Of a DNA stretch of 64,000 bases, positions 16,966 through 23,943 are shown piece after piece. The first letter of the stretch is position 1, and every line of letters starts with the position of its first letter. This DNA is from CAVTHK01 sp964552235. Lineage in GTDB: Bacteria > Spirochaetota > Spirochaetia > SZUA-6 > CAVTHK01. The translations under genes and the position numbers were made by a program. The stretch covers positions 28,363 through 92,362 of the forward strand of contig CAZKGO010000007.1 in assembly GCA_964552235.1 (NCBI GenBank). The letters are read 5' to 3'. Under the pieces are notes generated by a model that saw only the letters and a list, made by a program, of their open reading frames with translations, did not search any database and had not been told where the DNA came from.

Positions 16966-17040
16966 CTACCCCGACCTCGCCCGCATGCGGGAGAGGGAAT
17001 AGAGATAGGTGTAGGCGGCAAAGGCAGCAGCGCTGCTCAT
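16966..17040 (-). CDS. putative Tyr-rich leader peptide of tyrS
   Basis: A 24-codon ORF starts at ATG 17040, eight bases after a -10 hexamer, and ends at TAG 16966, 24 bases before the attenuator stem. Its middle reads FAAYTYLYS: tyrosines are at codons 10, 12 and 14, so three of five consecutive codons are Tyr. A ribosome stalled there would leave 16976-16968 free. A ribosome finishing at the stop would cover it and allow the terminator to form. A small hairpin (CTC-CCCG at 16995-16988 with CGGG-GAG at 16983-16976) could act as a pause structure. This matches the logic of pheM-pheST and trp leaders. It has no ribosome binding site, consistent with leaderless initiation. Confidence 0.7.
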   Translation of the reverse strand: MSSAAAFAAYTYLYSLSRMRARSG

Positions 17041-17047
17041 CGGCGGC

Positions 17048-17077
17048 GGTGTAGCACGGAGCGGCCGGGGCAGTCAA
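17048..17077 (-). promoter_or_regulatory. promoter of the tyrS operon
   Basis: On the minus strand TTGACT (17077-17072), 18 bases, TACACC (17053-17048), then seven bases to the leader-peptide ATG at 17040. Initiation is therefore expected at or one base before that ATG. Confidence 0.65.
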
Positions 17078-17115
17078 CCCACCCGGCCGCGGCGGGTGCG
17101 AACGCCGGGCCCGGC

Positions 17116-18138
17116 CTACTCGCGGCGCGGGTTGAACTGCGACTGCCGCGAGAGCTCCTCGAAGAGCTCGCGCTCCCGCTGCGAGAGCCGGCGCGGCACC
17201 TCGATGCGGATCGCGGCGTAGAGGTCGCCGCGCTCGGCCCCTGAGCCGAGCCCGCGGCCCTTGATGCGGATGCGCTGGCTCGAGCGGATGCCCGCGGGGA
17301 TGCGCACGCGGGCGCGCCCCTCCACGGTCGGCACCTCGACCTCGGCACCGAGGGCCGCCTCCCAGGGCGTCACGGGCACGTCCACCTCCAGGTCGCGGTC
17401 CTTGACGCGGAACACCGGGTGGGCGGCGATGTGGACCGTGATGTAGAGGTCGCCCCGGCCCCCGTAGCCCGCTTCGCCCTGGCCGCGCAGGCGCAGCCGT
17501 TTGCCGTCGGTGATGCCTGCCGGGATCGTCACCTCGAAGGTACGGGAGGTGCGCCGCTCGGTGCCGTTGGGCCCGGGTTCGCGGCTCTCGAGCGTGACCA
17601 TGCGCCGGCCGCCCCTGCAGGCGTCCTCGAGCGGAATCGTGACCTCGGCGTGGGTGTCCTGTCCGGTGTCGGTCTCGCGCACGGATTCGCGCCCGAAGCC
17701 GCCAAAGGGTCCCCCGAAGCCGCCGCCGCCGAACCCCCCGCTCCCACCGGAGCGGGCGCCCCCGAAGAGCTGTTCGAAGAAGTCGCTGAAGCCGCGGCCC
17801 AGGTCTCCGAAATCGAAGGCGAACCCGCCTCCGGGGCCGCCGGAGCCCGTGTGCCCGCCTGCGCCGCCGAACCCGAAGTCCCAGCCGGGCGGCGGCCTGA
17901 AGTCCTCCCCCGTGCGCCACCCGTCGCCGAGGGCGTCGTAGCGCCTGCGCTTCTCGGGATCCTTGAGGACCTCGTAGGCCTCATTGATCTGCTTGAACTT
18001 CTCCTCGGCGTCGCGGCTCTTGTTCACGTCGGGATGGAACTTGCGGGCGAGCTTGCGGTAAGCGGCCTGCACCTCCTCCGGGGAGGCGCTGCGCTGCACG
18101 CCGAGGGTTTCGTAGTAGTCGCGGAACTTCACGGCCAC
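17116..18138 (-). CDS. DnaJ/CbpA-like co-chaperone (J domain, G/F region, CTD, no zinc finger)
   Basis: The 340-residue protein starts with a J domain (DYYETLGV, helix II lysines, HPDVN in the HPD loop, INEAYEVLKDPEKRRRYD). A long Gly/Phe region follows (about residues 80-150), then two C-terminal beta domains (VTIPAGITDGKRLRLRGQG, DLYITVHIAAHPVFRV). The four CXXCXGXG zinc-binding repeats of true DnaJ are absent, making it a type II (CbpA-like) J protein that stimulates a DnaK ATPase. The GTG at 18138 follows GGGAG by 5 nt; another GTG lies two codons on. It follows two hsp20 genes on the same strand and has a promoter of its own. Confidence 0.92.
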   Translation of the reverse strand: MAVKFRDYYETLGVQRSASPEEVQAAYRKLARKFHPDVNKSRDAEEKFKQINEAYEVLKDPEKRRRYDALGDGWRTGEDFRPPPGWDFGFGGAGGHTGSGGPGGGFAFDFGDLGRGFSDFFEQLFGGARSGGSGGFGGGGFGGPFGGFGRESVRETDTGQDTHAEVTIPLEDACRGGRRMVTLESREPGPNGTERRTSRTFEVTIPAGITDGKRLRLRGQGEAGYGGRGDLYITVHIAAHPVFRVKDRDLEVDVPVTPWEAALGAEVEVPTVEGRARVRIPAGIRSSQRIRIKGRGLGSGAERGDLYAAIRIEVPRRLSQRERELFEELSRQSQFNPRRE

Positions 18139-18150
18139 GGAGGCTCCCGA

Positions 18151-18177
18151 CGCGCGGCCCCCGCGGGGGGCCGCGCG
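18151..18177 (-). other. 12-bp perfect hairpin in the dnaJ-like leader
   Basis: CGCGCGGCCCCC and GGGGGCCGCGCG flank a 3-nt loop. On the minus strand the hairpin ends 3 nt before the GGGAG ribosome binding site of the J-protein gene. No T-tract follows. It could block ribosome access, stabilise the mRNA end, or separate this gene from the hsp20 transcript. Confidence 0.6.
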
Positions 18178-18188
18178 CTCCTTTCGAC

Positions 18189-18217
18189 AGTGTACACGTC
18201 TGCCGTGCTCGCGTCAG
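18189..18217 (-). promoter_or_regulatory. sigma70-like promoter of the dnaJ-like gene
   Basis: On the minus strand CTGACG (18217-18212), 17 bases, TACACT (18194-18189). The leader would be about 44 nt and contains the hairpin at 18151-18177. Confidence 0.55.
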
Positions 18218-18224
18218 CCCCGGC

Positions 18225-18575
18225 CTAGCCGCTCTTGACCGGAATGCGTCGGGGCCTGACCGCTTCCTTGACGTGAAGCGTCACGGTGAGCACACCGTTG
18301 TCGAGCGAGGCTTCGATCTTCTGGGCATCGATGGTGTCGTCGACGGTGTAGCCGGCCCGGAAGTCGCCTTCGACGCGCTCCTTGACCAGGTAGGTGCCTT
18401 CGATCGGCTGCGCCTTGCGCCTTCCGGTGACCGTCAGCTCGTTGTCCTCGATCTGGATGTCGACCGCATCGCGGGTCACGCCCGGCATGTCGAGCATCAG
18501 GAGAATGCGGCCTTCGTCCTCGATGCAGGTGCACGCCGGCCTGATGGTCCTGCCGTGAGCCTTGTCTTCCGCCAT
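18225..18575 (-). CDS. Hsp20/alpha-crystallin family small heat-shock protein
   Basis: The 116-residue protein is essentially one alpha-crystallin beta-sandwich: ILLMLDMPGVTRDAVDIQIEDNELTV in the first half and the conserved strand SLDNGVLTVTLHVKEAVRPRRIPV at the end. Such proteins form oligomers that hold unfolding proteins in the cytoplasm. The N-terminal arm is short (about 20 residues, including CTCIEDEG). The ATG at 18575 has AAGGAGGAG 5-6 nt upstream, which rules out the longer upstream frame. It is second in a tandem with the next hsp20 gene, separated by a 64-nt gap with a hairpin. Confidence 0.93.
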   Translation of the reverse strand: MAEDKAHGRTIRPACTCIEDEGRILLMLDMPGVTRDAVDIQIEDNELTVTGRRKAQPIEGTYLVKERVEGDFRAGYTVDDTIDAQKIEASLDNGVLTVTLHVKEAVRPRRIPVKSG

Positions 18576-18592
18576 CACACTCCTCCTTCCAT

Positions 18593-18622
18593 GGCGGCCT
18601 GCCGGAGCCGGCGTGGGCCGCC
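18593..18622 (-). other. intercistronic hairpin between the two hsp20 genes
   Basis: GGCGGCC and GGCCGCC (7 bp) enclose a second small stem, GCCGG/CCGGC. On the minus strand it lies just before the AAGGAGGAG site of the downstream hsp20 gene. No T-tract is present, so processing, stability or translation control is more likely than termination. Confidence 0.45.
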
Positions 18623-18639
18623 GTTGCCGCTGCGGCGCC

Positions 18640-19074
18640 TCAGCCGGCCTTGACCGATATGCGCCGGGGCCGCGCCTCGTCACGCTTGCCTATGGTGATC
18701 TCGAGCACGCCGTCCTTGAATGCCGCCGACACCCGGTCGGGATCGACCGTAGCCGGCAGAGAGAGGGTGCGCTGGAAGCTGCCTTCCCATGTCTCCTTCC
18801 TGTAGAGCTCACCCTTGTGCGTCCGGGCTCTCCGCTCGCCCTTGAGGGTGAGCACGTTGCCGGCCACCGAGATGTCGATGTCTTTGGCCTCGATGCCCGG
18901 TAGGTCCACCTGCACGACAAAGTTGTCGGCAGCCTCCACGACGTCGACCGCCGGTGAGACGGTGCGGTCGAAGAGCCCGCGGGACTCGACCGAATGGGGC
19001 AAATCGAACAGGCGGTTGATCTCCCGCTGCAGCCGCTCGAGGCCCTGTACCGGATCCAGCAGCTCCCGATCCAT
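18640..19074 (-). CDS. Hsp20/alpha-crystallin family small heat-shock protein
   Basis: The 144-residue small heat-shock protein has an N-terminal arm (LQREINRLFDLPHSVE), an alpha-crystallin domain (VVEAADNFVVQVDLPGIEAKD through GNVLTLKGERR) and the final conserved AAFKDGVLEITI with a basic C-terminal tail. It is of normal bacterial class A size and is longer than its neighbour. The two are only moderately alike, so they are old paralogues or partners forming mixed oligomers. The ATG at 19074 has GGGGAGG about 6 nt upstream. A heat-shock-like promoter lies just upstream. Confidence 0.94.
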   Translation of the reverse strand: MDRELLDPVQGLERLQREINRLFDLPHSVESRGLFDRTVSPAVDVVEAADNFVVQVDLPGIEAKDIDISVAGNVLTLKGERRARTHKGELYRKETWEGSFQRTLSLPATVDPDRVSAAFKDGVLEITIGKRDEARPRRISVKAG

Positions 19075-19087
19075 CGCACACCTCCCC

Positions 19088-19116
19088 AATGCGAGTTTTG
19101 CACTGTCTGTTTCAAG
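19088..19116 (-). promoter_or_regulatory. possible sigma32-type heat-shock promoter of the hsp20 pair
   Basis: On the minus strand CTTGAAA (19116-19110) matches the heat-shock -35 consensus. TCGCAT/CGCATT about 15-16 bases downstream resembles CCCCAT only partly. The gene context (two hsp20 genes) supports it. Confidence 0.4.
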
Positions 19117-19125
19117 AAACGTGCC

Positions 19126-19145
19126 AGCAGTCAGATTCTACTGCT
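19126..19145. repeat. inverted repeat upstream of the hsp20 pair
   Basis: AGCAGT and ACTGCT are perfect 6-bp arms 8 bases apart, in an AT-rich patch upstream of the heat-shock-like promoter. It does not match CIRCE. It may be an operator. Confidence 0.4.
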
Positions 19146-19197
19146 ATCTCCATATTGCATAGAAAGATACGAAAATGAAGGCTGCTTTCGCCCTAAA

Positions 19198-19263
19198 GAC
19201 ACGCCGGACGGATGCTGGGTCTTTTCGGCCCGGGGCCGCCAGAACAGCCCGGTCCGGTGTGTC
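19198..19263 (-). terminator. long stem-loop after the Gfo/Idh gene
   Basis: GACACGCCGGAC and GTCCGGTGTGTC (12 bp, one G-U/C-A position) enclose about 42 bases containing a second GGCCC/GGGCC stem. On the minus strand it starts 10 nt after the Gfo/Idh stop and is followed by TTTAGGG. A terminator separating that gene from the hsp20 promoter is the simplest reading. Confidence 0.45.
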
Positions 19264-19273
19264 AAAACACCAC

Positions 19274-20320
19274 TCAAAGCGGGAGAGTCACCTCGCCGCC
19301 GGTCTCGGCGCTCCTGTAGATCGCGAGGATGATCTCCACCGACTTGCGCGCCTCGCGCGCGTCGACCAGCGGCGCCTCGCCCTTCTCGATCGCGCGGGCG
19401 ATGGCCTGGAACTCGCGCATGTGGCCGGAGTGGTCGATCGCGGCCGGATCCGCTGCGCCGCCGCCGACCGAATCGACGGCGCCGAGCCTGCGGCGGATCT
19501 CGGCGTCCTGCGGCTGTTCGTCGGCAAAGGCCCACGTGCGGATCGTATCCTCTTCGAGGGCGAGGCTGCCGCGGGTGCCGGAGAGCTCGATCCGCTTGAG
19601 GAACCCGGGGTAGACGGCCGTCGAACCCTCGATGACCCCGAGGGCCCCGCTTGCGAAGCGGAGCGCGGCCACGGCCGCGTCCTCCACCTCGATGCGCTCG
19701 TGGCCGAGAGTGTCCTTGTACGCCCTGACCGACGCCACCGGACCGGCGAACCACTGCAGGAGGTCGATCGCGTGGATCGACTGGTTCATGAGCGCGCCGC
19801 CGCCGTCGAAGCGGAGCTTGCCTTTCCAGCCGCCCTTGTCGTAGTAGTCCTGGCTGCGGAACCACTTGACGTAGGCGTCGGCGAGCACCACCCGTCCGAG
19901 GCGGCCGCTGTCGATCGCCCGCTTGACCGCCTGGGCCCCTTCGCGGAAGCGCGACTGGAAGACGCCGGCCACGGTCACCCGCCTGCGGTCCGCCGCCTCG
20001 ATGATTCGGTCGATGCGCGACAGCGAGATCTCGATCGGCTTTTCGATCAGCAGGTGCTTGCCCGCCTCGATCGCCTCCAGCGCCGGCTCCATGTGCAGGC
20101 CCGAGGGCGTGCAGATGTTGACGATGTCGAGGCCGGGGTGCCGCAGAAAGGCGGCGAGGTCCGTGTAGCCCGCGCAGTCGTTGGCCCGTGCAAAGGCCTC
20201 GACGCGGCCGGAGTCGATGTCGCAGCAGGCGAGCAGGCTCCCGCCGCCCATCTCCCGGATGGCGCGGGCATGGAAGCCCGCGATCATCCCGACGCCGATG
20301 ATGCCGAATCCGAGACCCAT
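19274..20320 (-). CDS. Gfo/Idh/MocA family NAD(P)-dependent oxidoreductase
   Basis: The 348-residue enzyme has a Rossmann start (GFGIIGVGMIAGFHARAI), the family signature lysine in GKHLLIEKPIEIS (about residue 94) and the substrate-domain motif GGGALMNQSIHAIDLLQWF. The family oxidises or reduces sugars, inositols and related polyols with NAD(P). The specific substrate is not readable. The ATG at 20320 is chosen because the glycine-rich loop follows directly; a run of G (GGGGGG) lies about 7-10 nt upstream, and an AT-rich TATATT (20343-20338) may be its -10. It is divergent from the dehydratase gene. Length is standard. Confidence 0.92.
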   Translation of the reverse strand: MGLGFGIIGVGMIAGFHARAIREMGGGSLLACCDIDSGRVEAFARANDCAGYTDLAAFLRHPGLDIVNICTPSGLHMEPALEAIEAGKHLLIEKPIEISLSRIDRIIEAADRRRVTVAGVFQSRFREGAQAVKRAIDSGRLGRVVLADAYVKWFRSQDYYDKGGWKGKLRFDGGGALMNQSIHAIDLLQWFAGPVASVRAYKDTLGHERIEVEDAAVAALRFASGALGVIEGSTAVYPGFLKRIELSGTRGSLALEEDTIRTWAFADEQPQDAEIRRRLGAVDSVGGGAADPAAIDHSGHMREFQAIARAIEKGEAPLVDAREARKSVEIILAIYRSAETGGEVTLPL

Positions 20321-20424
20321 GGCAGGCCCCCCGCAAGAATATAGCCGCCCTCCCGCCAAAGGGAAAGCGCGGCTGCCAGCCGCCGGCTGGCGTCCGGTCG
20401 GCGGTGCGTGTATGCTCAGGCCCT

Positions 20425-21396
20425 ATGATCGACGGTCCAACCTACGGCGACGTGCGCGAAGCTGCGGCCCGCCTGGCAGGCGTCGCGGCCTGCACGCCGG
20501 TGATGACCTCGCGCACACTCGACGGCCGCACCGGGTGCCGGGTGTTCCTCAAGTGCGAGAGCTTCCAGCGCATGGGAGCCTTCAAGTTCCGCGGCGCCTT
20601 CAACGCCATCGCCCAGCTCACCGCAGCCGAACGGGACCGCGGGGTGGTCACCCACTCCAGCGGCAACCACGCCCAGGCCGTGGCCTTGGCTGCGCGGCTC
20701 GCCGGCATCAAGGCGGTCGTGGTGATGCCGCGCGGCTCCTCGCCGCCCAAGCTGGCGGCCACCCGGGACACCTACGGAGCCGAGGTCGTGCTGTGCGAGA
20801 ACAACGTGGCCTCCCGCGAGGCGACCACCCGGCGCCTCATCGAGGAACGCGGGCTGACGATGGTGCACCCCTACGACGACGACCGCGTGATCGCGGGCGC
20901 CGGGACCGCGGCCCTGGAGCTGCTCGAGCAGACGGGCGGCCTCGACGCCGTGGTGGCGCCGATCGGGGGCGGCGGCCTGATGAGCGGCACCTGCATCGCC
21001 GCCCGCGGCGCGGCTGCGACGGCAAGGCTCTACGGCGCCGAGCCCGAGCGGGCCGACGACGCGCGCCGCTCGCTGGAGGCAGGCCGCGTCGTGGCGAACC
21101 GGCAGCCGCCGGACACGATCGCCGACGGGCTGCGTACCAACCTGTGCGAGCGCACCTTCGCGGTCCTCAGCCGTCACCTTGAAGCGGTGGTGACCGTGAG
21201 CGAGGCCGAGATCATCGAGGCGATGCGCTTTCTCTGGGAGCGGCTCAAGCTCGTGGTGGAGCCGTCGGGGGCCGTTCCGGTGGCAGCTCTGCTTTCTCGG
21301 CGCCTCGACCTGGCGGGCAGACGGGTGGGCGCGATCCTCAGCGGCGGCAACGTCGATCTCGCCGCCTTCTTCGAGCAGTACGGCGCCGGCCGATAG
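20425..21396 (+). CDS. threonine/serine dehydratase-like PLP enzyme (fold type II)
   Basis: The 323-residue PLP enzyme has Schiff-base lysine 54 in RMGAFKFRGAFNAI, the substrate loop SSGNHAQAVALAA, the phosphate-binding glycine loop APIGGGGLMSGT and a C-terminal LSGGNVDL. It has no ACT regulatory domain, so it is like catabolic threonine dehydratases and serine racemases; the two cannot be separated by eye. The product would be 2-oxobutyrate plus ammonia, or D-serine. The ATG at 20425 lies eight bases after a TATGCT -10-like hexamer (20411-20416) with a weak -35 and no ribosome binding site, so it is close to leaderless. It is probably monocistronic. Confidence 0.9.
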   Translation: MIDGPTYGDVREAAARLAGVAACTPVMTSRTLDGRTGCRVFLKCESFQRMGAFKFRGAFNAIAQLTAAERDRGVVTHSSGNHAQAVALAARLAGIKAVVVMPRGSSPPKLAATRDTYGAEVVLCENNVASREATTRRLIEERGLTMVHPYDDDRVIAGAGTAALELLEQTGGLDAVVAPIGGGGLMSGTCIAARGAAATARLYGAEPERADDARRSLEAGRVVANRQPPDTIADGLRTNLCERTFAVLSRHLEAVVTVSEAEIIEAMRFLWERLKLVVEPSGAVPVAALLSRRLDLAGRRVGAILSGGNVDLAAFFEQYGAGR

Positions 21397-21479
21397 GCCG
21401 ATCGGCGGCGCGGGAAGGGGCCCGGGGCGGCGGAGCGGACGGCGGCCGGCGTCTGCCCGGTCGGCGAAATGCGGCTCGG

Positions 21480-21509
21480 TTGATCGCGGGGCCTCGACGG
21501 CAGTACCCT
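21480..21509 (+). promoter_or_regulatory. leaderless promoter of ftsH
   Basis: TTGATC (21480-21485), 18 bases, TACCCT (21504-21509), then exactly six bases to the ATG at 21516. Confidence 0.6.
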
Positions 21510-21515
21510 TTGCCC

Positions 21516-23453
21516 ATGGCAGACGAAAAAGACAGAAACGTGATGGCGGCCGAGAAAGACAAGAAGCCCTGGGACAAGAGCTGCAAGGACTGCGGGCCCC
21601 GGGAGCGCGAGCCGCTCATCGGACCGATCCACAAGAACCAGTTCCGCTTCTCGCTGTGGTACTTTCTGATCGTTCTGGTCGGGATGTTCATCATCAACAG
21701 CTTCCTCGTGCAGCCGCAGGGTGAGATGGTCGAGTTCAGCCGGTTCAAGGATCTGATCCGATCCGGCCAGATCCGCCGCGTCGAGATGGCCGACACCTAC
21801 CTCACGGGGATCTCGGCCACACGCGCGCAAATCGCCGGGGGGGTCCAGCCCGGCGACGTCAAGCAGTACCGCACGGTGGCGGTCAACGACGCCGGACTCG
21901 TGGCCCTGATGGAGGAAAAGGGAGTCGAGTACTACGCGACGCCTCCCCAGCAGCGTTCGCTGTTCGGCGTGATCCTGAGCTGGGTCGTGCCGATCCTCCT
22001 CTTCTCCTTTGTCTGGAGGATGCTCATGAGCCGCATGGGTCAGGGCGGAGTCAACGTGATGTCCTTCGGCCGCAGCCGCGCCCAGATCGTCTCCGAAGGA
22101 GAGACGGGCGTGCGTTTTGCCGACGTCGCGGGCGCCGATGAGGCCAAGGCCGAGCTGGTTGAAGTGGTGGACTTCCTCAAGAACCCCGAAAAATACACGG
22201 CCATCGGCGGCAAGATCCCCAAGGGTGTGCTGCTCGTGGGCGCTCCCGGCACGGGAAAGACGATGCTGGCCAAGGCGGTCGCCGGCGAGGCCGCGGTGCC
22301 GTTCTTCCGCATGAGCGGCGCCGACTTCGTGGAGATGTTCGTCGGCGTGGGCGCCGCGCGCGTGCGCGATCTGTTCAAGCAGGCGCGGCAAAAGGCGCCG
22401 TGCATCATCTTTATCGACGAGCTCGACGCCATCGGCAAGAGCCGTGCCGCCGGGCTGTCAACGAACGACGAGCGCGAGCAGACTCTCAACCAGCTGCTGG
22501 TGGAGATGGACGGCTTCGACGCGCGCTCGGGCGTGATCATCCTCGCGGCCACCAACCGCCCGGAGATCCTCGATCCCGCGCTCCTGAGGCCGGGCCGCTT
22601 CGACCGGCAGGTGCTCGTCGACAAGCCGGACCTGGCCGGCCGTGAGGCGATCCTCCGCGTTCATTCCAAGGAGGTCAAGCTCGACCCGGCGGTGGACCTC
22701 AACGCGGTGGCGCGGGCGACCCCCGGGTTCGTGGGCGCCGATCTCGCCAACCTGGTCAACGAAGCGGCCCTGCTGGCGGTGCGCGCCGGCCGGGACCGCG
22801 TCGCCCAGCAGGACTTTTCCGAGGCCGTCGAGAAAGTGATCGCCGGCCTGAAGAAGAGCAACAAGCTGATCTCGGCCGAGGAGAAGCGCATCGTGGCCTA
22901 CCACGAGGCCGGCCACGCCCTCGTGGCTGCCGCCACGCCCGGCAGCGACCCGGTGCAGAAGATCTCCATCGTGCCGCGCGGCATGGGCGCCCTCGGCTAC
23001 ACGCTGCAGCTGCCCACCGAAGAACGCTACCTGCTCACGCGCGAACAGCTGCTGGCCCGCATCGACGTGCTGCTCGGCGGCCGCGCAGCCGAGGAGATCA
23101 CCTTCAAGACGATCTCGACGGGAGCGGCCAACGACCTCACGCGGGCCACCGACATCGCCAACCGCATGATCACCGAGTACGGCATGAGCGAGCGGTTCCG
23201 CAACGTGCACCTGCCCTACCGCAAGAGCGCCACGTTCCTCGGCGAGCAGACCTACTCGGTGCAGCGCGAGTACTCGGAGAGCACGCAGCAGTACATCGAC
23301 GAAGAGACCGCACGCATCATCGACGAGCGCTACAAGGCGGTCCTCGAGCGGCTGCGCGGCGACGAGCCGGCGCTCAAGCGCGTGGCCGACCGGCTGCTCG
23401 AGGTGGAGACGATCGAGGCCGCGGAGTTCGCGCGCCTGGCGGCGAGCGCCTGA
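21516..23453 (+). CDS. ftsH: ATP-dependent zinc metalloprotease FtsH
   Basis: The 645-residue inner-membrane protease degrades misassembled membrane proteins and selected regulators. After a basic cytoplasmic head with a CKDCG pair come TM1 (about residues 48-70), a periplasmic domain and TM2 (about 150-172). The AAA+ module has Walker A GAPGTGKT, Walker B IIFIDELDAIG, the pore loop FVEMFVGVGAARVRD and the second region of homology ATNRPEILDPALLRPGRFDRQ. The protease has zinc motif HEAGH (YHEAGHALVAA). The chosen ATG lies seven bases after a -10 hexamer, so the mRNA should be leaderless. A uvsE remnant begins 7 bases after the stop. Confidence 0.96.
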   Translation: MADEKDRNVMAAEKDKKPWDKSCKDCGPREREPLIGPIHKNQFRFSLWYFLIVLVGMFIINSFLVQPQGEMVEFSRFKDLIRSGQIRRVEMADTYLTGISATRAQIAGGVQPGDVKQYRTVAVNDAGLVALMEEKGVEYYATPPQQRSLFGVILSWVVPILLFSFVWRMLMSRMGQGGVNVMSFGRSRAQIVSEGETGVRFADVAGADEAKAELVEVVDFLKNPEKYTAIGGKIPKGVLLVGAPGTGKTMLAKAVAGEAAVPFFRMSGADFVEMFVGVGAARVRDLFKQARQKAPCIIFIDELDAIGKSRAAGLSTNDEREQTLNQLLVEMDGFDARSGVIILAATNRPEILDPALLRPGRFDRQVLVDKPDLAGREAILRVHSKEVKLDPAVDLNAVARATPGFVGADLANLVNEAALLAVRAGRDRVAQQDFSEAVEKVIAGLKKSNKLISAEEKRIVAYHEAGHALVAAATPGSDPVQKISIVPRGMGALGYTLQLPTEERYLLTREQLLARIDVLLGGRAAEEITFKTISTGAANDLTRATDIANRMITEYGMSERFRNVHLPYRKSATFLGEQTYSVQREYSESTQQYIDEETARIIDERYKAVLERLRGDEPALKRVADRLLEVETIEAAEFARLAASA

Positions 23454-23460
23454 GCCCCGC

Positions 23461-23850
23461 CGGCTGCCGCTCGAGAACGACGACCGCGTCTACTCCCCGG
23501 CGGCTCTGCCGCCCGTCTGCGAGGCCCTTCGCCTTCCCTTTGCCTATGACTGCCATCACCACCGGTGGCTGCCGGATGACCTGTCGACGACGGAGGCGAC
23601 CGAGCGCGCAGCCGCCACATGGCTGCGGGCGCGGGGCCGCCGCGGCCCCTTTGGCCGCGAGCCGCTGTTCCACGTCTCCAGCCCCCCGAGGGTGGACGCC
23701 GCGACCGGGACCTGCGGCCCCACGCGGACTTTGTCGAGCCGCGCGACATTCCCGCCTGCTGGCTCGACCGCGAGATCACCGTCGAAGTGGAGGCCAAGGA
23801 GCTCGCCGTCGAGCGCCTGCAGCGCTCCTTCTCGCGCAAGCGGCAGGATG
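23461..23850 (+). pseudogene. UV damage endonuclease (UvsE) remnant, 5'-truncated and frameshifted
   Basis: The 490 bases between ftsH and the FecR/TPR gene hold the C-terminal half of a UvsE-type TIM-barrel endonuclease. Frame one reads RLPLENDDRVYSPAALPPVC, FAYDCHHHRW and GREPLFHVSSPP. At a run of six C (23682-23687) the frame changes, and the protein continues as LRPHADFVEPRDIP and VEVEAKELAVERLQRSF. Metal-binding positions of the C-terminal half (the E of LENDD, D and H of YDCHHH, H of FHVSS, H of RPHAD, E of EVEAKE) are all kept. The N-terminal half, about 170 residues, is missing: the remnant starts 7 bases after the ftsH stop. It is most likely a dead gene cut by rearrangement. The frameshift alone could be a sequencing error, but the truncation could not. 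Confidence 0.75.
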
Positions 23851-23870
23851 AGGGGCGGACGGGCCGTCGT

Positions 23871-23899
23871 TTGAAACACGGGGTCCGCAGTCCTATATT
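23871..23899 (+). promoter_or_regulatory. sigma70 promoter of the FecR/TPR gene
   Basis: TTGAAA (23871-23876), 17 bases, TATATT (23894-23899). This is near-consensus and predicts a leader of about 38 nt. Confidence 0.7.
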
Positions 23900-23943
23900 T
23901 GTAGGCGCGGGTCTGCTGCTTCGTGCAGCCGCGGGGGACGAGA

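Noticed and set aside
16866..17040. T-box or other riboswitch upstream of tyrS
   Set aside because: The conserved T-box antiterminator sequence and specifier loop were not found in the 175-base leader; the Tyr-codon ORF explains the arrangement better.
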